NCBI RefSeq assembly: GCF_900113875.1
Contig: NZ_FORA01000002.1
Span: 496,001 to 560,000 of the forward strand
Direction: 5' to 3'
Source: Jannaschia pohangensis
GTDB taxonomy: Bacteria; Pseudomonadota; Alphaproteobacteria; Rhodobacterales; Rhodobacteraceae
Length of the DNA stretch: 64,000 nt
Part shown: piece by piece, positions 56,160 to 64,000 of the stretch
Layout of the letters: every line of letters begins with the position of its first letter
Numbering within the stretch: the first letter of the stretch is position 1
The notes under the pieces: model-generated
The model's database searches: none
The model's input: only the letters and a program-made list of their open reading frames with translations
Told to the model about the DNA's origin: nothing
Program-made: the position numbers and the translations under genes

Positions 56160-57359
56160 TCAGTCACTCTGAAGGTTTCTGAATTCATCAATTGATGATG
56201 AAACCGTTAAAATAGTCCGATCCATGAAAATAACAAAATCCTTCAGAATCGCAGAATATATCTGCCCGCCATACGTTAACCTTGGCAACTCGTCGGAAAT
56301 TGTGAGAGCTTCAAGCATCTGGCCCTCAGCAAGATTGACAGCTTCTTTGACAGATACAAGAGCTCCAAGGAAACCATCCATAGCTGCCAAAACATCTGCC
56401 ATTTCATCCGCCTTCAAGTTCTTGCTTGCACTCAAGATAAGCGCCGCTCGTTGAAAAAGAGAAAACGCTTCGGATACACTTTCCTCCATTTCACCTGAAA
56501 TCTCTGGAAACTCGACGATCTGCCGTTCTAACATTTTAAGAAGAGCTTCAAAAGATTTTGCAACTTGAGTAGTGCTCTTATTTTTTCCAGAACTTACCCT
56601 CGAAGCTTCTCTATTGAATTTGATAATAGATTTTGAAAATACCTCGGTTAGTGAACTAAGTTTATTGAAGCCGGCAGTATGTCGATCAAATGATTTCACT
56701 GCTTGAATTATCAAATATTGTGCAGCTATTCCGTCGCTCCTTGCCATCAAGGAAGATAGGTTCGGTGAGTCTTGGGAGTCCTTGGTTAGCGCCGTCGGCT
56801 CGATTTCGGCGACCCCAATAGATGCGCTGTAGGCAGACGCAATCTGCTGTGAATCAGCCGAAAGAGCCATTCTCACAACTGACGAAAACGCTGTGAGGTC
56901 TTCGAACTCTCTGTAGAATATACCCCTCACCCCAATGGATCTCTTAAATTCGAGAACCTTCTCATATTGCTTAATGTCAATCGATCGAAGTTCTACGTTA
57001 CCAACCGAAAAGTAGAACTGAACCTTCGGACCTTGGCCGTCTTCTCTCAATCGGATGGCATCTTCAAACTCTTCCTCTGTCCCGGAACCGTAAAGGCCGG
57101 TATCACTTCCGAAGTACTGCCCCATGACGCCAAGATAGATATCATAATCTCCAACCTGATCCGTAATAACTTGCTGTGAACGCTCGGCCATGCCTGGGTA
57201 AGTGTGGCTTTCCCACAAAATTGGCTCCAAACGAAAACCAGCCCTTACACCGATATCTCTACTTACTTCCGAACAGACTTGCTTAACAATGTCTCGTTCC
57301 GCACCAAGATTTCCGGGCGAAGACACAAAGACTCGAATGTTCAGAAATTCAGCTAGCAA
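56160..57359 (-). CDS. DUF4062-domain protein on an A+T-rich island
   Basis: A 399-aa protein. N-terminal DUF4062 domain (about residues 8-115): [19 protein letters not shown], then [14 protein letters not shown] and [10 protein letters not shown]. This TIR-like/nucleotide-binding fold is frequent in signalling and antiphage proteins, usually fused to NTPase modules. Here the C-terminal 280 aa are instead helical, Ser/Leu/Glu-rich, with no P-loop or membrane segment. The start is TTG 57359, inside the thyX stop (11-bp overlap). Base composition is far below the genome: 17 G+C in 60 at 56581-56640, against 42 in 60 at 55381-55440. Recent acquisition is likely. The biochemical function is unknown. 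Confidence 0.85.
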   Translation of the reverse strand: MLAEFLNIRVFVSSPGNLGAERDIVKQVCSEVSRDIGVRAGFRLEPILWESHTYPGMAERSQQVITDQVGDYDIYLGVMGQYFGSDTGLYGSGTEEEFEDAIRLREDGQGPKVQFYFSVGNVELRSIDIKQYEKVLEFKRSIGVRGIFYREFEDLTAFSSVVRMALSADSQQIASAYSASIGVAEIEPTALTKDSQDSPNLSSLMARSDGIAAQYLIIQAVKSFDRHTAGFNKLSSLTEVFSKSIIKFNREASRVSSGKNKSTTQVAKSFEALLKMLERQIVEFPEISGEMEESVSEAFSLFQRAALILSASKNLKADEMADVLAAMDGFLGALVSVKEAVNLAEGQMLEALTISDELPRLTYGGQIYSAILKDFVIFMDRTILTVSSSIDEFRNLQSD

Positions 57360-58263
57360 TTTTTACAACCCCCATAAACTCCCGCCATTCCCCCTTGCTC
57401 ATGCCGGAGGTCTCCTGCGTGACATCCTCACCCGCGAGCATCCGACGCAAACACTCGATGCCCTTCCCGGACAGTTGCGCACCCCCAAGGCGGTAGTCTT
57501 CGAAGGCACCATACGACAGCGGCACCCAGTCCTTAACGATTTCGCAAATCTTCTCGGCGTAGACACGAATTTCCATCTGGGCGTGGGCGTCGGCGCGCAG
57601 GCGGAGGAAGTGAAACAGGTTGTGGAGGTCCACTTTCCAGTACCACTGGGTATAGATGTTCGCGGGCAGGTTCATGCGGGCGAGTTCGCGGGCAAGGCCC
57701 TGTTGCCCGTCCTGGCTGATCATCGCCTCATAGTGGTCATAGGCCGTGTCGCTGTCGGAGCGGAGCCAGTCGAGGACGCGCTGCGCCTCCTCGCCCTGCA
57801 ACGCCTCGCCGCGGCCCTGGTTGTTGACGACCGATTGCGCGGCCAGATCTTCGGGCGCGGGGATGTAGAATTCCCGGTCCAGGATCGAATAGCGCGCGGA
57901 GTATTCGTTCACGTTGGCCGTCCGGTGGCGGATCCATTGACGCGCGACGAAGACGGGCAGTTTGACGTGCAGCTTGATCTCGCACATCTCGAACGGTGTC
58001 GAATGCCAATGCCGCATGAGATAGCGGATCAGCCCCTCGTCGTTGGACACCGCCTTGGTGCCCCGCCCATAGGACACGCGCGCCGCCTGGGTGATCGCGG
58101 AATCGTCGCCCATGTAGTCGATGACCCGGACAAATCCGTGATCCAGCACCGGATGCGCTGTGTAAAGATGCGCCTCCATTCCCGGAACGGTGGCGCGGCG
58201 CGTGGTATGCGTCTCGGCCCGCTGTTCGTCGATTTCGGCCTGCTGGTCTGCGGTTACGGGCAT
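57349..58263 (-). CDS. thyX: flavin-dependent thymidylate synthase
   Basis: A 304-aa ThyX, methylating dUMP with methylene-THF and FADH2. The ThyX motif R-H-R-x7-S is present as [11 protein letters not shown], along with [20 protein letters not shown] and the C-terminal [15 protein letters not shown] 58263 is the family start. The final codons (VVKIAS) are A+T-rich and continue into the foreign DUF4062 gene, so the acquisition boundary lies at or within the last few codons. Confidence 0.96.
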   Translation of the reverse strand: MPVTADQQAEIDEQRAETHTTRRATVPGMEAHLYTAHPVLDHGFVRVIDYMGDDSAITQAARVSYGRGTKAVSNDEGLIRYLMRHWHSTPFEMCEIKLHVKLPVFVARQWIRHRTANVNEYSARYSILDREFYIPAPEDLAAQSVVNNQGRGEALQGEEAQRVLDWLRSDSDTAYDHYEAMISQDGQQGLARELARMNLPANIYTQWYWKVDLHNLFHFLRLRADAHAQMEIRVYAEKICEIVKDWVPLSYGAFEDYRLGGAQLSGKGIECLRRMLAGEDVTQETSGMSKGEWREFMGVVKIAS

Positions 58264-58407
58264 GCTCGGTCCTTCCCCCTGGCGATTCCCGCATAGATAG
58301 CTTGGCCGTCGCCTTCGGGGAACCTGTCGCGGCACACCGCGCGCCGCAGGGTAGGGTATTCCCTACTTACCTGACGCGGCGGAAAGGGCGAGTTTGGGAC
58401 AGTTCCC

Positions 58408-58761
58408 ATGTCCCGAGTGTGTCCCATGATTCAGAGCCTTCCCAACGTCGCCATCGTCGCGCTACTGCTTGTCACCGGGGGCGGATACGCCTTGGCCACC
58501 GTGGGCATGAAGATGGCAAGCGGGGCGATGTCGACCCCGGCGGTCGCCGCGATCCTGGCGGGCCTGATCGTCGCCGTCCTTGCAGAGCTGGTCCTGTTGC
58601 GGAACGCCGAATTGCCGGTGGTCTATCTGGCCATCGTGGTGTTCGAGACGCTGCTGGTCCTGGGCTATGCCGCGATCGTCGGGGGCGCGTTGACGCCGTT
58701 GCAGGTCATGGGCGCGGTCCTGGTGCTTGGCGGCTTTGCCCTGGTGACCGGCCAGAGCTGA
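58408..58761 (+). CDS. small four-helix membrane protein, SMR/DMT-like
   Basis: A 117-aa protein with four hydrophobic helices. GGGYALATVGMKMASGAM resembles helix 1 of small multidrug-resistance/EamA-type half transporters, and the LQVMGAVLVLGGFALVTG end resembles their helix 4. The conserved Glu of drug-exporting SMR proteins is not evident in helix 1. ATG 58408 has GGGA at suitable spacing. Function uncertain. Confidence 0.7.
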   Translation: MSRVCPMIQSLPNVAIVALLLVTGGGYALATVGMKMASGAMSTPAVAAILAGLIVAVLAELVLLRNAELPVVYLAIVVFETLLVLGYAAIVGGALTPLQVMGAVLVLGGFALVTGQS

Positions 58762-58833
58762 CGCCGGGCTGGACCCCGGGGCACCGGACGCTAGAATCAG
58801 ATCACCTGCAATTGCCGCCCCCGGAGGACGCAC

Positions 58834-59268
58834 ATGCCCATCACCTATCTGCACACCATGGTCCGCGTGAAGGATCTGGACGCGTCAATCGCCTTCTACA
58901 AGCTTCTGGGTCTGGTCGAGCGTCGGCGCAGCGAAAACGAGAAAGGCCGCTTCACGCTGGTCTTTATGTGCCCGCCCGAACAGGCCAATGGCCATGCGGA
59001 TGTGGAGCTGACGTACAACTGGGACGGCGACGACGGATTGCCATCGGACAGTCGTCATTTCGGCCATCTGGCCTATACTGTTGATGACATTTACGCCACG
59101 TGCCAGTCGCTGATGGATGCGGGCGTGACGATCAACCGGCCGCCGCGCGACGGGCACATGGCCTTCGTCCGCTCGCCCGACAACATCTCCATTGAACTTT
59201 TGCAGGCCGGCGGTGCCAAACCGGCCCAGGAACCCTGGGCCAGCATGGAGAATACAGGTCACTGGTGA
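58834..59268 (+). CDS. gloA: lactoylglutathione lyase (glyoxalase I), VOC family
   Basis: A 144-aa VOC protein. Metal ligands His7, Glu58 (DVELTYNWD), His78 (HFGHLAY) and Glu121 (ISIELLQ) match the Ni/Zn site of glyoxalase I. It converts the methylglyoxal-glutathione hemithioacetal to S-lactoylglutathione. CCGGAGG precedes the ATG. Confidence 0.92.
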   Translation: MPITYLHTMVRVKDLDASIAFYKLLGLVERRRSENEKGRFTLVFMCPPEQANGHADVELTYNWDGDDGLPSDSRHFGHLAYTVDDIYATCQSLMDAGVTINRPPRDGHMAFVRSPDNISIELLQAGGAKPAQEPWASMENTGHW

Positions 59269-59357
59269 CCCGGTCCGCAACTTTTCCCGAAAGGGGCATA
59301 ATTTTGCTCATTTCTGGCGGCATGAATGGGAAACCTGCCAAGCAATGAGTCTGCGTC

Positions 59358-59885
59358 ATGAAGAAGTTTTCCATGCCCGCCACCGTGAGCCGTTTTGTCG
59401 CGTCGGAAGACGGCGCTGTGACAGTCGACTGGGTCGTACTCGCGGCCGCTTTGACAAGTCTCGGCGTCCTTGTCGCGCTTGCGGTATCTGACGGGGTCGA
59501 GAACCTTTCGGGTGACCTGAGCGACAGTTTGGCTGACCGCCAGATCGCTGTCGAATTCACGCGTTCGAACGGTGGCATCAGCGACGCGCAAATGGCAGCG
59601 CAAGGTTTTGCCGGGGGGGCCCTCGGCTTCAATGGAGACACGGGTTCCTTGAGCGACGCAGAACTGGATGCGCTCTCCGGCTGGGTAAACGATGTCCGCA
59701 TCGGCGTCAGCGCTGCCTCGCCCAGTGAGCGGGAAGAGTTCGCGTCCCTGGACCGGGCAGTCAACGATGCCTACGTCGACCGCGCCCGTGTGCGTCCCAC
59801 AGGAAACGACTATAATTCCAGTGATCTCGCGTCTGCAGGGGATAGACTTGATCTCGACGCCGCGAGGACAGCCGCGTCAGGGTGA
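59358..59885 (+). CDS. Flp-like pilin-related protein, long form
   Basis: A 175-aa protein. N-terminal FVASEDGAVTVDWVVLAAALTSLGVLVAL resembles the prepilin hydrophobic segment of Flp (type IVb) pilins, but the usual Ile/Val-Glu-Tyr triad is Val-Asp-Trp. After residue 50 there is an acidic Ser/Ala/Asp-rich tail that normal Flp pilins (50-70 aa) lack. No tad/cpa genes are near. A shorter paralogue is at 60399-60581. Confidence 0.75.
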   Translation: MKKFSMPATVSRFVASEDGAVTVDWVVLAAALTSLGVLVALAVSDGVENLSGDLSDSLADRQIAVEFTRSNGGISDAQMAAQGFAGGALGFNGDTGSLSDAELDALSGWVNDVRIGVSAASPSEREEFASLDRAVNDAYVDRARVRPTGNDYNSSDLASAGDRLDLDAARTAASG

Positions 59886-59898
59886 GCCCGCGACGGCG

Positions 59899-60252
59899 TT
59901 ATACCGGCAAGACGGCGGCGGCCACACGCCGACCTTCCCCGACTAGCACGTTATAGGTCCGGCAGGCTGCGGGCGTGTTCATCACCTCCAGCCCCATACC
60001 GGCCCCCTCGACTGCGTCCCGCAATGCGCCAGGCACATGCGCGATTTCGGCACCGGTGCCCACGAACACCACATCGACATCCCCAGACAGCGCGACCAGA
60101 GACGCGACGTCGTCATAGCCGCGCCAGGACGACAGGCCCTTGGGGTGCAGCAACGTCGCCCCCTCGACGATTTCACCGCCGATTCGAAAGAATCCCGGGC
60201 CGTAGCCATCAAATGGCCTTAGATCATCGAACGTCGTCTCTGTGAGTTTCAT
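59899..60252 (-). CDS. Mth938-like domain protein
   Basis: A 117-aa protein: FDGYGPGFFRIGGEIVEGATLL, DVDVVFVGTGAEIAHVP and LEVMNTPAACRTYNVLVGEGRRVAAAVLPV are typical of the Mth938/NDUFAF3-like family. Alphaproteobacterial copies usually sit beside secDF; here a TSUP permease and an Flp-like gene intervene. The role is unknown, perhaps assembly of a membrane complex. ATG 60252 has AGGA upstream. Confidence 0.88.
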   Translation of the reverse strand: MKLTETTFDDLRPFDGYGPGFFRIGGEIVEGATLLHPKGLSSWRGYDDVASLVALSGDVDVVFVGTGAEIAHVPGALRDAVEGAGMGLEVMNTPAACRTYNVLVGEGRRVAAAVLPV

Positions 60253-60398
60253 CTTTGTCCTCCAATGCTGCGGAATTAGCGTCTTTGGCGCTGATTTGTA
60301 GCCTGAAATACGACAAAATCGGGAATTTCCGACCAGATTTCGAACACATTCTTGCGGCAAAATCGCCTTAATAAAGCAACAAATGGTGGGCGTTTGTG

Positions 60399-60581
60399 AT
60401 GTTGAAGAGTGATTTCCTCCAGTCGGAATCCGGTGCGATCACCGTGGACTGGGTTGTTCTGACGGCGGCGATTGTCGCCCTTGGTTTCGCAGTCAACGAT
60501 ACTGTTGCGGGCGGGGTGGAAAAACTGACGCGCGATGTGTCGACCTTCCTGGCCAATATCGAGATCTCGACCGAGTTCTGA
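60399..60581 (+). CDS. Flp-like pilin-related protein, short form
   Basis: A 60-aa protein MLKSDFLQSESGAITVDWVVLTAAIVALGFAV... ending TFLANIEISTEF. The same E-x-GAxTVDWVVL core as the long form at 59358-59885. It is of Flp size. GTG 60396 is an alternative start. It ends 1 bp from the convergent TSUP gene. Confidence 0.75.
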   Translation: MLKSDFLQSESGAITVDWVVLTAAIVALGFAVNDTVAGGVEKLTRDVSTFLANIEISTEF

Positions 60582-60582
60582 T

Positions 60583-61317
60583 CTACCAAAGCGGCACGGC
60601 GGCCACGGCCGCCGCCGCGATCAGGCTGTAAGCCGCGATACGGTACATCCGTTCGCGGTCAGGCCGGAACAGTTTGGCACCGACCATATTCGCCAAGAGA
60701 TACGGGACGATCAACGCGATCCCGAGCCAGACCGGCTCGGCCGTCAGGCGCCCGCTTGCCCAGAGGGCTGCGCCGAAGATCACGTCCCACAACACCAGAA
60801 ACAGCATGATGTTCGCACGGACTACGGCGGCAGGCAGCGGCGCGGCCATATAGGCCAGGATGACAGGCGGGCCCGGCAGCCCGGCGACACCGCCGAGGAA
60901 GCCCGCCATTCCGCCAATCGCCGCGACCCGTGGCGATGTCATCCGACCCGACCACCGCCAACCCGATGCCATCAGGATCACCGTAACAAGGCACAGTCCC
61001 GAAACCATCCAGCGAAACCCGGCATCCCCGAGGTGACCGAGCACGAAAAGCGCCGGGACCAGCGCCAGCGCCGCAGCCCCCGCCAAGAGACCCACTTCGC
61101 GCGGCCGCCCGTCACGCAGGGCACGGGGCACATTGGGCAGCGGGCCAACCAGATCCATCAGGGTCAAGGTGACCAGAACCCAGATCGGCGGCAACGACAG
61201 CGACGCCAGCGGAACATAGATCAGCGCCGTGCCAAAGCCGGAAAACCCCCGGACCAGACCTGCAACAATGGCCACGCAGGCGACCCAGATCAGGTCGCCC
61301 GCAGGCAGGTCAGGCAT
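60583..61317 (-). CDS. TSUP (TauE/SafE) family permease
   Basis: A 244-aa membrane protein with seven to eight helices. The two repeat motifs GLVRGFSGFGTALIYVPLASL and GGMAGFLGGVAGLPGPPVILAY are the TSUP signatures. Members export sulfite, sulfoacetate or related anions. It overlaps the secF stop by 8 bp, so it may be co-transcribed with secDF, although the function is unrelated. Confidence 0.88.
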   Translation of the reverse strand: MPDLPAGDLIWVACVAIVAGLVRGFSGFGTALIYVPLASLSLPPIWVLVTLTLMDLVGPLPNVPRALRDGRPREVGLLAGAAALALVPALFVLGHLGDAGFRWMVSGLCLVTVILMASGWRWSGRMTSPRVAAIGGMAGFLGGVAGLPGPPVILAYMAAPLPAAVVRANIMLFLVLWDVIFGAALWASGRLTAEPVWLGIALIVPYLLANMVGAKLFRPDRERMYRIAAYSLIAAAAVAAVPLW

Positions 61318-62275
61318 CTATGTCGGCGAATTGCGTGCCCGCGTCTGACGGTTTCTTCGGATCACGGTCCACACCCAGCATCAGGACGATATTCTTGGCC
61401 ACATAGACCGACGAATAGGTGCCCACGATCACGCCCCAGAGAATGGCGAAGACGAACCCGCGGATCACGTCGCCCCCCAGAACCAGCAGGGCGATCAGCG
61501 CGATCAGCGTCGTGCCCGAAGTCATCAGGGTGCGGCTGAGTGTTTCGTTGACCGAGATGTTCATTACATCGATCAGCGGCGTCTTCTTGAACTTGATCAG
61601 GTTCTCGCGAAGCCGGTCGAAAATCACCACCGTATCGTTGATCGAATAGCCGATGATCGTCAGCAGGGCCGCAATCGTCGCCAATTCGAACCGGATCTGC
61701 AGCAGACTGAAAATGCCGATCGTCAGGATCACATCGTGGATCAGGGCGGCGATGGCGCCGACCGAGAACTGCCATTCGAAGCGCAGCCAGATGTAGAACA
61801 GGATCGCGATCAGCGATGCCGACACGGCCAGAAGGGCCGTGGTGATCAATTCGCCCGATACCTTGGGCCCGACGGATTCGATGGACGGGAAGGTGATCGA
61901 CGGATCGAGGACCTGAAGCGCCGCCTCGACCGCCGTGATGGTTTCGGGGGTCACCGACTCTGCGCCGTCCTGGGCCTGGATCCGGATCTGTGCGACGTTT
62001 TCGTCTGGCCCGAAGGTCGGATCGAACACCTCGGTAATCGACACATCGCCCAGTCCAAGCGGGGTCAGCGCATCCCGGTAAGCGCCTACATCGACGGATT
62101 GGGTGCTCTCGGTTCGGATGGTGGTACCGCCGAGGAAGTCGATGCCGAAGTTCAGACCGACCGAAAGCCAAATGATGAGCGAGGCAATCACCGCGACGAC
62201 AGAGGCACCGAAGGTATAGTGCCGCCACCGCATGAAATCCCAATTGGTCTGATCGGGGACGAGTCTCATGCGCAT
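61310..62275 (-). CDS. secF: protein translocase subunit SecF
   Basis: A 321-aa inner-membrane RND-type protein with six helices. Signature regions: SVGLNFGIDFLGGTTIRTE after helix 1, GYSINDTVVIFDRLREN, and SRTLMTSGTTLIALIALLVLGG. With SecD it uses the proton gradient to pull exported proteins. It follows secD by one base. Confidence 0.97.
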   Translation of the reverse strand: MRMRLVPDQTNWDFMRWRHYTFGASVVAVIASLIIWLSVGLNFGIDFLGGTTIRTESTQSVDVGAYRDALTPLGLGDVSITEVFDPTFGPDENVAQIRIQAQDGAESVTPETITAVEAALQVLDPSITFPSIESVGPKVSGELITTALLAVSASLIAILFYIWLRFEWQFSVGAIAALIHDVILTIGIFSLLQIRFELATIAALLTIIGYSINDTVVIFDRLRENLIKFKKTPLIDVMNISVNETLSRTLMTSGTTLIALIALLVLGGDVIRGFVFAILWGVIVGTYSSVYVAKNIVLMLGVDRDPKKPSDAGTQFADIDA

Positions 62276-62276
62276 G

Positions 62277-63929
62277 TCAAACCTCGATCTTCTTGGGGCG
62301 GCGACGTTCGAACCAGAACACGATCAGCAACCGCGTCACGAAGATGGCGGTGAAGACCGATGTCAGGATCCCGATGCCAAGCGTCACGGCAAAGCCGCGC
62401 ACCGGACCGGAGCCGAGGGTGAACAGGATCACCGCGACGATGAACGTCGTGATGTTGGCGTCGACGATGGCCGACAGGGCGCGTTCATAGCCTAGCGAGA
62501 TGGCGCGCGCCGGGCCCTTGGCCGTGCGCAGTTCCTCGCGAATCCGCTCGAACACCAGCACGTTTGCGTCGACCGCCATGCCGATGGTCAGCACGATGCC
62601 CGCGATCCCCGGAAGCGTCAGCGTCCCGCCAATCAGCGACAGCACCCCGAACAGGAGCGCCACGTTGATGCCCAGGGCGATTGTCGCGAATGTCCCGAAA
62701 AGGCCATAGCTCAGGATCATGAAGACGACCACGGCGGCCATGGCGACGAGCGAGGCGATCTTGCCCGCGTCGATGCTGTCCTGCCCCAATTCGGGGCCGA
62801 CGGTGCGTTCCTCGAGAAAGACCATTTCGGCCGGCAGGGCACCCGCGCGCAGCAGGATCGACAGCTGATTGGCTTCCTCGATGTTGAAGTTGCCGGTGAT
62901 CTGACCCGATCCGCCGGTGATCGCCGACTGGATCCGCGGGGCGGTCACGACTTCCCCGTCCAAAACGATGGCAAAGAGCGCGCCGATGTTTTCGGAGGTG
63001 TAAATGCCGAACAGACGGGCACCAGCCGGGTTGAATCGGAAGGTGACGGCCGGTCGGCCGTTCTGGTCGAAGGCCGGCTGGCTATCGACAAGGTCGTCGC
63101 CGGTCACCACGGGCGTCCGCTCCAGGATATAGAAGAGCCCGTCTTCATCCATCGACGGATAAAGCAACTGATCGCTGTCGACCCGCTGCGTGCCGTCGAA
63201 GGTCTGGCCGTCGACAGCGTGAAACGTCAGCTTTGCCGTCGTTCCGATCAATTCCTTCAGTTCCTGAGCCGACCCGATGCCCGGCACCTGAATCAGGATG
63301 CGGTCCGATCCCTGACGCTGGATCGTCGGTTCGCGCGTACCCGCCTCGTCCACACGGCGGCGGATGATTTCAAGCGATTGGTCCATCGTCCGCTGATCGG
63401 TTGCGGCGCGTTCCGCTTCCGACAGGGTCACGGTCAGGATATCGCCTTCCCCCGTCACCTCGATGTCATTCTGACCGACACCCGACAGCGACACGATCGG
63501 CTGCGCCAGGGCGCGCACCGCGGCAAGGGCGCCGTCGTCAAGTTGAGGCCGCACCAGGACAACCAGTTGGTCATCACGACCGTCCTGACGCCGGACCTGA
63601 TATCCGGCATCCCGCAACGCATCGCGCACCTCGGGCCAATATCCATCGATCCGGCTTGCATAGACGTCGCCCAGCTGAACTTCTGCCAGGAGATGCGCGC
63701 CGCCCCGAAGGTCCAACCCCAGATTGACGACCGACGATGGCAGGAAATCCGGCCAAGCCGCCAGATCCGCTTCCAGTTCGGGCGTCGAGAGGGCCCCGCG
63801 CTCCAGCGCCGTGACGGCGTCGTTATGACGCTCCGCCCTGGAATAAAAGGCATTGGGCAGGGCCAGAGCCAACCCGAGCACGCAAACGAGAAGGATCGTC
63901 AGTTGTTTCCAGAGCGGAATCTGCAGCAT
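62277..63929 (-). CDS. secD: protein translocase subunit SecD
   Basis: A 550-aa protein: first helix (LTILLVCVLGLALALPN), VNLGLDLRGGAHLLAEV, a large periplasmic P1 head, and the C-terminal five-helix RND part with IAGIVLTIGMAVDANVLVFERIREEL. ATG 63929 leaves the yajC stop immediately upstream (yajC-secD-secF order). It is complete. Confidence 0.97.
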   Translation of the reverse strand: MLQIPLWKQLTILLVCVLGLALALPNAFYSRAERHNDAVTALERGALSTPELEADLAAWPDFLPSSVVNLGLDLRGGAHLLAEVQLGDVYASRIDGYWPEVRDALRDAGYQVRRQDGRDDQLVVLVRPQLDDGALAAVRALAQPIVSLSGVGQNDIEVTGEGDILTVTLSEAERAATDQRTMDQSLEIIRRRVDEAGTREPTIQRQGSDRILIQVPGIGSAQELKELIGTTAKLTFHAVDGQTFDGTQRVDSDQLLYPSMDEDGLFYILERTPVVTGDDLVDSQPAFDQNGRPAVTFRFNPAGARLFGIYTSENIGALFAIVLDGEVVTAPRIQSAITGGSGQITGNFNIEEANQLSILLRAGALPAEMVFLEERTVGPELGQDSIDAGKIASLVAMAAVVVFMILSYGLFGTFATIALGINVALLFGVLSLIGGTLTLPGIAGIVLTIGMAVDANVLVFERIREELRTAKGPARAISLGYERALSAIVDANITTFIVAVILFTLGSGPVRGFAVTLGIGILTSVFTAIFVTRLLIVFWFERRRPKKIEV

Positions 63930-63930
63930 G

Positions 63931-64000
63931 TCAGGCGGCCGGATCGGTTTTCGACAGGACCTGAGCGATGGTCGCACGGATGATGCGGACCTTGACGCCA
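63931..64000 (-). CDS. yajC: preprotein translocase subunit YajC, C-terminal fragment
   Basis: Twenty-two codons ending RATIAQVLSKTDPAA and TGA are visible; the rest lies beyond the window. The V-R-x-I-R-A-T-I-(x)-x-V-x-S-K-T ending is that of alphaproteobacterial YajC, and the gene lies 1 bp before secD as in the usual operon. Confidence 0.8.
   Translation of the reverse strand, partial: GVKVRIIRATIAQVLSKTDPAA

Noticed and set aside
56148-57380. Integrase-borne mobile element around the DUF4062 gene
   Set aside because: No integrase, transposase, tRNA or clear target-site duplication is visible; only composition and gene content suggest transfer.

Overview
The window is a G+C-rich bacterial chromosome segment. 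Gene content points to the Rhodobacteraceae (Roseobacter group, Alphaproteobacteria): a 45-aa aa3-type cytochrome oxidase subunit IV, COQ9 next to rpsU, DUF2842 after purA, flavin-dependent ThyX, an hflK-hflC-degP cluster, a yajC-secD-secF cluster and a Mth938-like gene. This assignment is an inference from content, not from a search. Most of the window is core or common metabolic DNA with tight ATGA, TGATG and TTGA gene overlaps.

Layout. 1-15.2 kb: a truncated SHMT-like gene, an aldo/keto reductase, glpD, a PhyH dioxygenase, a Tat-exported molybdenum dehydrogenase with its own diheme protein (iorA-iorB-cyt c), gph, a Nudix protein, a DsbD-N-like periplasmic protein, sua5, a DmdC-like acyl-CoA dehydrogenase with an MBL hydrolase, and an oxidase subunit IV. 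15.2-18.1 kb: a gene-poor stretch, rpsU, COQ9, a small membrane protein and a quinone oxidoreductase. 18.1-24.2 kb: an unusual accessory locus with a (NNS)14-repeat PAP2/vanadium-haloperoxidase-fold protein, an overlapping subtilase, a SARP-type regulator and an animal-type heme peroxidase homologue. 24.2-29.9 kb: lldD, glpK, a ferredoxin operon with two exported proteins, a peptidoglycan-binding lipoprotein and a membrane acyltransferase-like protein. 29.9-36.8 kb: one long minus-strand run thiN-rpiA-gor-hflK-hflC-degP. 36.9-46.3 kb: a giant acidic repeat protein, purA, secG, pyrG, phzF, an OmpV-like porin, rlmJ and small genes. 47.0-55.6 kb: a polar amino-acid/amine ABC transporter followed by two glutamine-synthetase homologues, a glutamine amidotransferase and an FAD amine oxidase, which together look like a gamma-glutamylation catabolic route for an imported amine. 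55.7-57.4 kb: a relic of a second FAD oxidase and a strongly A+T-rich stand-alone DUF4062 gene abutting thyX. 57.3-64 kb: thyX, a small DMT/SMR-like protein, a glyoxalase, two Flp-like pilin paralogues, Mth938, a TSUP permease and secF-secD-yajC.

The most notable discovery candidate is the 18.1-24.2 kb locus. The regulator belongs to the SARP class, whose members bind heptamer direct repeats at 11-bp pitch. Exactly that architecture occurs twice in the locus: TGCGTGA-N4-TGCGTGA upstream of the PAP2-subtilase pair, and AGCGTGA-N4-AGCGTGA (read on the minus strand) between the regulator and the peroxidase. Orientation and distance to the start codon nearly match for the PAP2 gene and the regulator gene (75 and 72 nt). 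This suggests a self-contained regulon combining two oxidant-enzyme folds with a protease. The second candidate is the A+T-rich DUF4062 gene, a likely recent acquisition with defence-like features.
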